A stretch of DNA of 64,000 bases from contig NZ_CP073078.1 in assembly GCF_018135625.1 (NCBI RefSeq), forward strand, positions 5,240,501-5,304,500, written 5' to 3'. The stretch is from Phenylobacterium montanum. Lineage in GTDB: Bacteria > Pseudomonadota > Alphaproteobacteria > Caulobacterales > Caulobacteraceae. Made by a program: the position numbers and the translations under genes. Below, piece by piece: positions 26,918-36,808 of the stretch (position 1 is its first letter; every line of letters begins with the position of its first letter). The notes below the pieces were generated by a model that made no database searches, had not been told where the DNA came from, and saw only the letters and a list, made by a program, of their open reading frames with translations.

Positions 26918-28371
26918 TGGTCGGAGCAAACCCGGCCCGCCCTGCGCTGGTCTGGTTCCGCCAGGACTTGAGGCTCGCGGACAATCCCGCCCTGGCGGCC
27001 GCCGCCGCCAGCGGGCGGCCGATCATTCCCGTCTTCGTGCTGGCGGTGGGCGATACGACACGGCCGCGTGGCGCTGCGTCGCTCTGGTGGCTGGACAAGT
27101 CCCTGCGCAAGCTGGCCGAAAGCCTGGAGGCGAAAGGCCTGCGCCTGGTCCTGCGGCTCGGCGATCCTCAGGTGCAGCTATTGAGCCTGGCCCAGGAGGT
27201 CGGGGCGGGCCTGGTGGTCTGGAACCGGCTCTACGATCCTGCCGCAGTCGAACGCGACACCGCCATCAAGCGTGACCTGGAAGAGGCGGGCGTGGAGGCG
27301 CGCTCGTTCAATGGCGCGCTTCTGAACGAGCCCTGGACCGTGCGCACCGGCGCCGGCGGCCCGTTCAAGGTTTTCACCGCCTATTGGCGGGCCGCAAAGC
27401 CGATGGTCGCCGCCGAGCCGGCGCCCGTGATCCCCGACGAGTTGACCGGCCCGCGCGATTGGCCCGCTGGCGACCACCTGGACGACTGGCGGCTGCACCC
27501 CACGGCGCCCGACTGGTCGACCGGCTTTTCCGACTGGGCGCCGGGCGAGGCGGGAGCCCTGGCCAGGCTCGAGGACTTTCTGCAGCATGGCCTGAAAGGC
27601 TACAGCGAGCGCCGCGACCCGCCAGCCCGCGACGGCGGATCGCGCCTTTCCCCGCATCTGCATTGGGGCGAGATCGGCCCTCGTCAGGTCTGGCGCATGG
27701 CCCTGGCGCACGCTGCCAGCCGGCCCGGCCTTGCCGATGACCTGGACAAGTTCCTCAGCGAACTCGGCTGGCGCGAGTTCAATCACCAGTTGCTGTTCAA
27801 CCTGCCGGATCTGGCAAAGGTCAATGTGCGGCCTGAATTCGACCGCTTCGCCTGGCGCGGCGATCCGGCGGCGCTGGCCGCCTGGCGGCGGGGCCGGACC
27901 GGCTATCCCCTGGTCGACGCCGGCATGCGCGAGCTCTGGGCCACCGGCTTCATGCACAACCGCGTGCGCATGGTGGTCGCCTCGTTCCTGGTCAAGCACC
28001 TCTTGATCGACTGGCGTGTGGGCGAGGCCTGGTTCTGGGACACCCTGGTCGACGCGGACCTAGCCAACAACGCCGCCAACTGGCAGTGGACCGCCGGCAG
28101 CGGCGCCGACGCCGCCCCCTTCTTCCGCATCTTCAATCCCGTAGCCCAGGGCGAGCGGTTCGATCCCGAAGGCGCCTATGTCCGTCGCTGGGTTCCGGAG
28201 CTGGCCGGGATGCCTGCCGGCTACATCCACGCGCCCTGGACCGCGCCGGCCGCAGTGCTGGCCCAGGCCGGCATGAGGCTCGGCCGCGACTATCCCCATC
28301 CGATTGTCGAACACGCCGAGGCCCGCGCCCGCGCCCTGGCGGCGTTCCAGGACCTGCGAACCGGCGACTGA
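26917..28371 (+). CDS. phrB: Deoxyribodipyrimidine photolyase
   Basis: The 484-residue protein matches class I CPD photolyases/cryptochromes: N-terminal Rossmann-like antenna domain (WFRQDLRLADNPAL at the start) and C-terminal FAD domain with GGSRLSPHLHWGEIGPRQ, FLSELGWREFNHQLLF, TGYPLVDAGMRELWATGFMH and WFWDTLVDADLANNAANWQW. It repairs UV pyrimidine dimers using blue light. Translational overlap (TGATG) with the efflux gene suggests read-through from that operon, an odd pairing. A cryptochrome role cannot be fully excluded. Confidence 0.93.
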   Translation: MVGANPARPALVWFRQDLRLADNPALAAAAASGRPIIPVFVLAVGDTTRPRGAASLWWLDKSLRKLAESLEAKGLRLVLRLGDPQVQLLSLAQEVGAGLVVWNRLYDPAAVERDTAIKRDLEEAGVEARSFNGALLNEPWTVRTGAGGPFKVFTAYWRAAKPMVAAEPAPVIPDELTGPRDWPAGDHLDDWRLHPTAPDWSTGFSDWAPGEAGALARLEDFLQHGLKGYSERRDPPARDGGSRLSPHLHWGEIGPRQVWRMALAHAASRPGLADDLDKFLSELGWREFNHQLLFNLPDLAKVNVRPEFDRFAWRGDPAALAAWRRGRTGYPLVDAGMRELWATGFMHNRVRMVVASFLVKHLLIDWRVGEAWFWDTLVDADLANNAANWQWTAGSGADAAPFFRIFNPVAQGERFDPEGAYVRRWVPELAGMPAGYIHAPWTAPAAVLAQAGMRLGRDYPHPIVEHAEARARALAAFQDLRTGD

Positions 28372-29772
<1,401 letters not shown>

Positions 29773-29776
29773 TCCG

Positions 29777-30790
29777 ATGGCGACCCAGAACATGATCCAG
29801 GCCCTCAACTCGGCCATGGACGTCCTTTTGGAGCGGGACGGCGACGTGCTGATCTTCGGCGAGGACGTCGGTTATTTCGGCGGCGTTTTTCGCGCCACCG
29901 ACGGGTTGCAGAAAAAGCACGGCCTGACCCGCTGCTTCGACACCCCGATCGGCGAGGCCGGCATCGTGGCCATGGGCATCGGCATGGCCGCCTATGGCCT
30001 GCGCCCCATCATCGAGATCCAGTTCGCCGACTACATCTATCCGGCCTACGACCAGATCGTCTCCGAGGCGGCGCGCCTGCGCTACCGCTCGGCCGGCGAC
30101 TTCACCGCGCCGATCACCGTGCGCACGCCTTATGGCGGAGGCATCTTCGGCGGCCAGACCCACAGCCAGAGCCCCGAGGCCCTGTTCACCCACGTGGCGG
30201 GCCTGAAGACCGTGATCCCCTCCAATCCCTACGACGCCAAGGGCCTCCTGATCAGCTCGGTCGAGTGCAACGACCCGGTGCTCTTCCTGGAGCCGAAGCG
30301 GATCTATAACGGCCCGTTTGACGGCCACCATGACCGACCGGTGCAGACCTGGGCCAAGCACCCGGCCAGCGAGGTGCCCGACGGTTACTACACCGTCCCC
30401 CTCGGGAAGGCAGCGATCGCGCGGGCCGGCGAGGCGGTGACCGTGCTGGCCTATGGCACCATGGTCCACGTGGCGTTGGCCGCGACCGAAGACGCGGGGA
30501 TCGATGCGGAGGTCATAGACCTGCGCACCCTGGTGCCGGTGGACATCGAGACCATCGTGGCCTCGGTGGAGAAGACCGGCCGCTGCGTGATCGTGCATGA
30601 GGCCACCCGCACCAGCGGCTATGGCGCCGAGCTTTCGGCCCTGGTGCAGGAGCACTGCTTCCACCACCTGGAGGCGCCGATCGAGCGGGTCACGGGCTGG
30701 GACACGCCCTATCCTCACGCATTCGAGTGGAGCTATTTTCCTGGCCCCAAGCGGGTCGCGGCGGCGCTGCGCCGCGCGGTGGAGGCGTAA
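29777..30790 (+). CDS. bkdB: Branched-chain 2-oxoacid dehydrogenase E1, beta subunit
   Basis: The 337-residue product has the transketolase-type pyrimidine-binding domain (FGEDVGYFGGVFRATDGLQ near residue 30) and C-terminal transketolase domain (DLRTLVPVDIETIVASVEKTG). With E1alpha it forms the heterotetramer that decarboxylates branched 2-oxoacids and acylates lipoyl-E2. The ATG at 29777 lies four bases after the E1alpha stop. The E2 gene starts six bases after its stop. Confidence 0.93.
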   Translation: MATQNMIQALNSAMDVLLERDGDVLIFGEDVGYFGGVFRATDGLQKKHGLTRCFDTPIGEAGIVAMGIGMAAYGLRPIIEIQFADYIYPAYDQIVSEAARLRYRSAGDFTAPITVRTPYGGGIFGGQTHSQSPEALFTHVAGLKTVIPSNPYDAKGLLISSVECNDPVLFLEPKRIYNGPFDGHHDRPVQTWAKHPASEVPDGYYTVPLGKAAIARAGEAVTVLAYGTMVHVALAATEDAGIDAEVIDLRTLVPVDIETIVASVEKTGRCVIVHEATRTSGYGAELSALVQEHCFHHLEAPIERVTGWDTPYPHAFEWSYFPGPKRVAAALRRAVEA

Positions 30791-30796
30791 GAGCAC

Positions 30797-32083
30797 ATGG
30801 CCCGTTTCGTCTTCAAGCTGCCCGACGTGGGCGAAGGCATCGCCGAGGCCGAGATCGTCGCCTGGCACGTCAAGGCCGGCGACCACGTGGCCGAGGACCA
30901 GCCCCTGGTCGACGTGATGACCGACAAGGCGACCGTCGAGATCACCGCGCCGGTGGCCGGCGTTGTGGTTTCGGTCGGCGGCGCCGAGGGCGACATGGCG
31001 CCCGTGGGCTCCGAGATCGCCGTATTCGAACTGGACGCTGGGGCGCACGTCCCCGAGGAAGCGCCGGCCAAGCCGGCTGCCGCTCAAGCCCCGGCTCCCG
31101 CAGCCGTCGCGCCCGCGGCGGTGGATGACGACGAGGACTTCGGCGAGGAGTTCGGCGCGCGCTATCTGGCGGCAGCAGCGCCGCCCACGGTTCATGGCGA
31201 CGCCCCTGCTGGCGCCGGCCACAAGAAGGCCCTGGCTTCCCCCGCCGTGCGCGCCCGCGCCCAGGCCCTCGGCATCGACCTTTCCGCGGTTCAGGGCCAC
31301 GGTCCCGGCGGGCGGGTCGAGCACGCCGACCTCGACCGCCTGCTGGTCGGCGGCGCCGGCCGCGTGGCCGCGCCGGTCTTGGCCTCGGCCATCACCGAGA
31401 CGAAGGTGATCGGGCTTCGCCGCCGCATCGCCGAGAAGATGCAGGAATCCAAGCGCAACATCCCGCACTATTCCTATGTCGAGGAGGTGGATGTCACCGA
31501 GTTGGAAGCGCTGCGTGGCCACCTGAACGCCACCGCGGCTGAGGGCAAACCCAAGCTGAGCTTCCTGCCGTTCATGATCCGCGCCCTGGTCAAGACGGTC
31601 CCGCGCTTCCCGCAGGTCAACGCCCTCTATGACGACGAGGCCGGAATCCTGCGCCGCTACCAGGCTTTGCACGTCGGCATCGCCACCCAGACCGACGACG
31701 GCCTGATCGTGCCGGTGGTCAAGCACGCCGAGGGCAGGGACGTGTGGGAACTGGCCGGCGAGATCGCTCGCCTGGCTGGCCTGGCGCGCCAGGGCAAGGC
31801 CTCGCGCGAAGAGCTGACCGGCTCGACGATCACCCTGACCAGTCTGGGCGCCCTGGGCGGGATCACGACCACCCCGGTGATCAACCGGCCGGAGGTGGCC
31901 ATCGTCGGGCCGAACAAGATCGTCGAGCGTCCCGTGGTCCGCCAGGGTCAGGTGGTGGTGCGCAAGATGATGAACGTCTCGTCCTCATTCGATCACCGCG
32001 TGGTTGACGGCTACGACGCCGCGTCCTTCATTCAGGCGCTGAAAGGCGCCCTGGAGCATCCGGCGAGCCTGTTCGTCGGCTGA
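30797..32083 (+). CDS. bkdC: Branched-chain 2-oxoacid dehydrogenase E2, dihydrolipoyl acyltransferase
   Basis: The 428-residue protein shows the E2 order: one lipoyl domain (lipoylated Lys44 in MTDKATVEI), Ala/Pro linker, E3-binding domain (ASPAVRARAQALGIDL, near residue 150), second linker, and acetyltransferase core ending with catalytic His400 and Asp404 in SFDHRVVDGYDAA. It transfers the acyl group from E1 to CoA. The E3 gene (lpdA) does not follow; the complex must use an lpd gene elsewhere. Confidence 0.93.
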   Translation: MARFVFKLPDVGEGIAEAEIVAWHVKAGDHVAEDQPLVDVMTDKATVEITAPVAGVVVSVGGAEGDMAPVGSEIAVFELDAGAHVPEEAPAKPAAAQAPAPAAVAPAAVDDDEDFGEEFGARYLAAAAPPTVHGDAPAGAGHKKALASPAVRARAQALGIDLSAVQGHGPGGRVEHADLDRLLVGGAGRVAAPVLASAITETKVIGLRRRIAEKMQESKRNIPHYSYVEEVDVTELEALRGHLNATAAEGKPKLSFLPFMIRALVKTVPRFPQVNALYDDEAGILRRYQALHVGIATQTDDGLIVPVVKHAEGRDVWELAGEIARLAGLARQGKASREELTGSTITLTSLGALGGITTTPVINRPEVAIVGPNKIVERPVVRQGQVVVRKMMNVSSSFDHRVVDGYDAASFIQALKGALEHPASLFVG

Positions 32084-32112
32084 CAGGAGCGCCGCTGGAG
32101 AAGGGGCGCTTC

Positions 32113-32562
32113 ATGAGGATCAAGCTTCTGGCGGCCGGCCTGGGGCTGGCCGCTTTTGCTGCATTCGGGGCCAAGGCCGCCGAGCCGTCGACGGCCGACC
32201 AGCTGATCGCCGTCGACAAGGCGTTCGAGGCCTACGTGGCCGAACACGGCGTGGCCCAGGGCTTCAAGAGCTATATGGACCCTAAGGACGGCTTGGAGTT
32301 CGCTGGCGGCGAGCCCAAGCGTGGCGCTGAGGCCATCTTCCAGGCGGAGGGCGGCGACAAGCCGCCGACCTCCAAGCTCACCTGGACCCCGACCGAAGCC
32401 TTCGCCTCCAAGTCCGGCGACATGGGCGTCACCTGGGGACGCTGGACCGAAACGCCGAATGACACGACCAAGAAGCCTTTCACCGGCCGCTATGTCACCG
32501 TCTGGCGCAAGGACGCCGAGGGCCATTGGAAGGGCCTAATCGACATCGGTACGCCCGACTGA
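32113..32562 (+). CDS. Secreted SnoaL/DUF4440-like protein
   Basis: The 149-residue product has a signal peptide (residues 1-22, AKA cleavage) and a mature domain of about 125 residues with an opening helix (ADQLIAVDKAFEAYVAE) and sheet segments ending in GRYVTVWRKDAEGHWKGLIDIG, the pattern of SnoaL/DUF4440 cone-shaped folds. No catalytic residues can be named. It starts 29 bases after the E2 gene and may be transcribed with it. Confidence 0.65.
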   Translation: MRIKLLAAGLGLAAFAAFGAKAAEPSTADQLIAVDKAFEAYVAEHGVAQGFKSYMDPKDGLEFAGGEPKRGAEAIFQAEGGDKPPTSKLTWTPTEAFASKSGDMGVTWGRWTETPNDTTKKPFTGRYVTVWRKDAEGHWKGLIDIGTPD

Positions 32563-32570
32563 TCCCAAAG

Positions 32571-32600
32571 AAAAAAGCGGAGGGCTTTGGGGCCCTCCGC
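32571..32600 (-). terminator. Rho-independent terminator of amtB (possibly bidirectional)
   Basis: Arms GCGGAGGGC (32577-32585) and GCCCTCCGC (32592-32600) form a perfect nine-pair stem with a six-base loop. On the minus strand the stem is followed by six T (AAAAAA at 32571-32576 on plus), a classic terminator for amtB. It could also stop transcripts from the plus-strand gene at 32113. Confidence 0.85.
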
Positions 32601-32657
32601 TCCGATTTGTCCCGACTGACGGGCCCGCGAGAGAAAGTGCAGGCCCTCCAATCCCCA

Positions 32658-34103
32658 TCAGCCGTGGACGACCTCGCCGTGCAGGTTGATGTCCAGGCCT
32701 TCTTCCTCGGCCTCTTCCGAGACCCGGATGCCGATGGTGTACTTCAGCACCGCCAGGATGATGAAGGTCACCACGGCGCAGTAGATGAAGGTCGCACCGA
32801 CATCCTGGAATTGCAGCAGCATCTGCTTCGGGTTATGGTCCGCCAGCCAACCGCCGGTGATCGAAGGGTTGATCGCCTTCTTGGCGAACACGCCGGTCAG
32901 GATTGCGCCCAGGGCGCCACCGATGCCGTGCACGCCCCAGCAGTCCAGCGCGTCGTCGTAGCCGAGCATCTTCTTCAGGTGGACGGCCGACAGGTAGCAG
33001 ACCACGCCAGCAGCCAAGCCGATGATCAGCGCCCCGACCGGATCGACGTAGCCCGAGGCCGGAGTGATGGCCACGAGGCCGGCGACGGCGCCCGAGACCA
33101 GGCCAAGAATCGAGGGCTTCTTGGCGATCATCCACTCCATGCCCATCCAGGCCAGGGCGGCCATGGCGGTGGCGATCTGGGTGGCGGCCGCAGCCATGCC
33201 GGCTTGCCAACCCGAGGTCACAGCTGAACCCGCGTTGAACCCGAACCAGCCGACCCAGAGCAGCGAGGCGCCGATCACCGAATAGGCGAGGTTGTGCGGA
33301 GCGAAGTTGACGGTGCCGAGACCCTTGCGCTTGCCCAGCATCAGGGCGGCGATCAGGCCTGCAGTGCCGGCGTTCAGGTGGACCACGGTGCCGCCAGCGA
33401 AGTCCAGCGCGCCTGCTGCGCCTAGCCAGCCGCCGGGACCCCAGACCCAGTGGGCGATGGGGCAGTAGACGAACAGAAGCCAGGCGCCCATGAACAGCAG
33501 GAAGGCGGAATACTTCATGCGATCCGCCAGCGCCCCGGCGATCAGGGCCGGGGTGATGATGGCGAAGGTCATCTGGAAGAACATGTAGACCGACTCGGGG
33601 ATGGTCGGCGCGAGCGCGTTCGTCGCGTTTATCCCCATCGGCGCCAGCATGAAGTATTTGAACCCGCCGATGAAGGCGGTGTTCTTGCCTCCGTCGGTGA
33701 AGGCGATCGAGTAGCCGATAATGGTCCACAGGACCGTGATCAGGGCTGTGGCGCCGAAGCTCTGGGCCAGGGTGGCCAAGATGTTCTTCTTGCGCACCAT
33801 GCCGGCGTAGAACAGGGCCAGGCCCGGGATGGTCATCATCAGGACCAGCACCGAGGAGGTCAGCATCCAGGCCGTGTCGCCGCTGTCGATCTTGGGCGGC
33901 GCAGGCGTGGCGGCCGGGGCCGGGGTCGCGGCGGCAGGCGCAGCCGCCGGGGCTGCGGCAGCGGCGGCCGAGGTCGCGGCGGCGGAGGAGGCGGCCGGCG
34001 TCCCGCTCGCCGACTGCGCGAAGGCCGGCGACGCCAGCGGCGCTCCGACGATCGCGGCCGCGAGCAGCAGACCCGCCAGCCTGTTGGATCCCAAAAGCTT
34101 CAT
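32658..34103 (-). CDS. amtB: Ammonium transporter AmtB
   Basis: The 481-residue protein has a signal peptide (cleavage near AFA/QS, residue 29), an Ala/Pro-rich spacer to about residue 72, and then the eleven-helix Amt domain. Seen are IPGLALFYAGMVRKKN near residue 95, the first channel His in GGTVVHLNAGTAG and the second in DCWGVHGIGGALGA. It conducts ammonium across the inner membrane. The ATG at 34103 follows AAGGGG; the frame upstream is not coding. It is downstream of glnK, the usual pair, in which GlnK blocks the channel under nitrogen excess. Confidence 0.95.
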   Translation of the reverse strand: MKLLGSNRLAGLLLAAAIVGAPLASPAFAQSASGTPAASSAAATSAAAAAAPAAAPAAATPAPAATPAPPKIDSGDTAWMLTSSVLVLMMTIPGLALFYAGMVRKKNILATLAQSFGATALITVLWTIIGYSIAFTDGGKNTAFIGGFKYFMLAPMGINATNALAPTIPESVYMFFQMTFAIITPALIAGALADRMKYSAFLLFMGAWLLFVYCPIAHWVWGPGGWLGAAGALDFAGGTVVHLNAGTAGLIAALMLGKRKGLGTVNFAPHNLAYSVIGASLLWVGWFGFNAGSAVTSGWQAGMAAAATQIATAMAALAWMGMEWMIAKKPSILGLVSGAVAGLVAITPASGYVDPVGALIIGLAAGVVCYLSAVHLKKMLGYDDALDCWGVHGIGGALGAILTGVFAKKAINPSITGGWLADHNPKQMLLQFQDVGATFIYCAVVTFIILAVLKYTIGIRVSEEAEEEGLDINLHGEVVHG

Positions 34104-34131
34104 CTTATGATTCCCCTTGTCCCCTTGAGTC

Positions 34132-34916
<785 letters not shown>

Positions 34917-35552
34917 ATGCTGATCAAATCGCTGATGACGACGGCCGCCGCCATGGCGCTGCTGGCGGGACCTGTCGCCGCTCAGACCCCTGCGGCTCCC
35001 GCGCCAGCCGCGCCCCCCGCCGCTGCGCCGGCCGCCCCCGCCGCGCCGGCGCCCATTCCGGCCGCCTCGCTGCAGCCCGCCGGCGATATTGTCGCCACCC
35101 TGAAGGCCTCGCCGGACTTCAGCATCCTGTCCAAGGCCATCGAGGGCTCGGGCCTCTCCGCCGTGCTGACCCGCCCCGGCCCGTTCACCCTGATCGCGCC
35201 GAACGACGCCGCCTTCAAGGCGCTGCCGGCCGCCCAGCTGGCCGATCTGCAGAACCCCGACAAGGCCGCCCAACTGCAGCAGCTCCTGATCTACCACCTG
35301 ATCAACGCCGCCGTGCCGCCGTCCAAGATCGAAGGCTCCAAGGGCCCGATCCCGACCGTGGCGCGCAAGGACGTTCAGGTCGACGGCAGCGGCGCCCCCG
35401 CCAAGTTCAACGACGCCAACATCCTCGGCCAGGTCGCCGTGTCCAACGGCGTCATCTATGTGGTCGACAAGGTGCTGGACCCGAACGCTCCGGCGCCGGT
35501 GGCCGAGGCCGCGCCGGCCCCCGCCGCCCCTGCCGCGGCGCCGCCGAAGTAG
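34917..35552 (+). CDS. Secreted fasciclin (FAS1) domain protein
   Basis: The 211-residue product has a signal peptide (residues 1-22), a low-complexity Ala/Pro stretch (residues about 24-50) and one FAS1 domain: [19 protein letters not shown] start, [26 protein letters not shown], and a final [13 protein letters not shown] strand. FAS1 proteins mediate adhesion or scaffold functions in the envelope. A second Ala/Pro tail closes the protein. It follows a GAGGAAACAT leader. Confidence 0.88.
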   Translation: MLIKSLMTTAAAMALLAGPVAAQTPAAPAPAAPPAAAPAAPAAPAPIPAASLQPAGDIVATLKASPDFSILSKAIEGSGLSAVLTRPGPFTLIAPNDAAFKALPAAQLADLQNPDKAAQLQQLLIYHLINAAVPPSKIEGSKGPIPTVARKDVQVDGSGAPAKFNDANILGQVAVSNGVIYVVDKVLDPNAPAPVAEAAPAPAAPAAAPPK

Positions 35553-35580
35553 GCGCCCGCTCCACAGACTTGAAGCAACA

Positions 35581-35613
35581 GCCGGCGGCCCCTATGGTCC
35601 GCCGGCCTTTTTT
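35581..35613 (+). terminator. Rho-independent terminator after the fasciclin gene
   Basis: Arms GCCGGCGG (35581-35588) and CCGCCGGC (35599-35606) with a ten-base loop, followed by six T at 35608-35613. It separates the fasciclin gene from glyQ, whose start is 24 bases further on. Confidence 0.85.
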
Positions 35614-35637
35614 GCCCGCTATGTCAGGCCGCCTTTG

Positions 35638-36540
35638 ATGTCCAAGCCCGCGCCCCTGTCTTTCCAGGGTCTGATCCTCGCGCTCCATGACTACTGGAGC
35701 CGCCAGGGCTGCGTGATTCTGCAGTCCTATGACGTCGAGGTCGGCGCCGGCACCCTCAGCCCCTTCACTGTGCTGCGCGCGCTGGGCCCCAAGCCCTGGC
35801 GGGTGGCCTATGTGCAGCCTTCGCGCCGCCCGGCGGACGGCCGCTTCGGCGAGAACCCCAACCGCCTGCACCAGCATCACCAGTACCAGGTGATCCTGAA
35901 GCCCAATCCGCCGAACATGCAGGAGCTGTATCTCGGCTCGCTGGAAGCGGTGGGGATCGATCCGACCCTGCATGACATCCGCTTCGTCGAGGACGACTGG
36001 GAAAACCCCACCGTGGGCGCCTGGGGCCTGGGCTGGGAGGTGTGGTGCGACGGGATGGAAGTGACGCAATACACCTATTTCCAGCAGGTGGGCGGCCTGG
36101 ACGTCGCGCCGACCGCGGGGGAGTTGACCTACGGCCTGGAGCGGCTGGCGCTCTACGTCCAGGGGGTGGAGAGCGTCTACGACCTGGCGTTCAACGACCC
36201 GCAAAGCCCCGACTTCAAGACCTATGGCGATGTCTTCCTGGAGAACGAGCAGCAGTTCTCGGCCTTCGAACAGGACGTGGGCGACGTGGACGTGTTCAAG
36301 CGCCAGTTCGAGGAGATGGAGCGTGAGGTGCCCCGGATCCTGAACAGCATCGGCCGCCAGGGCCAGGCGCTGGTGCTGCCGGCCTATGACCACGTCTTGA
36401 AGGCCAGTCACCTGTTCAACCTGATGGATGCGCGCGGGGCCATCGCCGTGGCCGAGCGGCAGAGCTATATCGGCCGCATCCGCGACCTCTGCAAAGCCTG
36501 CGCCCAGGAGTGGGTGCGCCAGCAGAACCAGGCCGCTTGA
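35638..36540 (+). CDS. glyQ: Glycine-tRNA ligase, alpha subunit
   Basis: The 300-residue product starts [18 protein letters not shown] and carries the tetrameric GlyRS alpha signatures: [39 protein letters not shown] and [19 protein letters not shown]. It is the catalytic subunit that charges tRNA-Gly in complex with GlyS. The ATG at 35638 is used; the open frame upstream belongs to the antisense-like extension of the fasciclin region. It is followed after 23 bases by a CDGSH gene and then glyS. Confidence 0.96.
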   Translation: MSKPAPLSFQGLILALHDYWSRQGCVILQSYDVEVGAGTLSPFTVLRALGPKPWRVAYVQPSRRPADGRFGENPNRLHQHHQYQVILKPNPPNMQELYLGSLEAVGIDPTLHDIRFVEDDWENPTVGAWGLGWEVWCDGMEVTQYTYFQQVGGLDVAPTAGELTYGLERLALYVQGVESVYDLAFNDPQSPDFKTYGDVFLENEQQFSAFEQDVGDVDVFKRQFEEMEREVPRILNSIGRQGQALVLPAYDHVLKASHLFNLMDARGAIAVAERQSYIGRIRDLCKACAQEWVRQQNQAA

Positions 36541-36563
36541 GGCTGTCCGAAGGGAACAAGGCC

Positions 36564-36803
36564 ATGGACGAGGCGATCCGAGGCGGCTCAGAGCCGATCG
36601 TGGTGGAGGTCACCGCCGGCGAGACCTATTGGTGGTGCCGCTGCGGCCGCTCCAAGGAGCAGCCGTTCTGCGACGGCTCGCACGAGGTGACCTCGCTCGA
36701 ACCCCTGGAATGGGTCGCGCCCAAGACCCGCAAGGTCATGTTCTGCACCTGCAAACAGACCAAGACCCCGCCGCTCTGCGACGGCACGCATAATACCCTC
36801 TAG
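36564..36803 (+). CDS. Dual CDGSH-type iron-sulfur protein
   Basis: A 79-residue protein with two copies of the CDGSH [2Fe-2S] ligand pattern: CRCGRSKEQPFCDGSH (residues 24-39) and CTCKQTKTPPLCDGTH (residues 61-76), each giving three Cys and one His. Such small proteins hold redox-active clusters in the cytosol; a function in Caulobacterales is not established. It sits between glyQ and glyS, five bases before the glyS start, so it is translated from the tRNA-synthetase operon. Confidence 0.9.
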   Translation: MDEAIRGGSEPIVVEVTAGETYWWCRCGRSKEQPFCDGSHEVTSLEPLEWVAPKTRKVMFCTCKQTKTPPLCDGTHNTL

Positions 36804-36808
36804 GTCTC

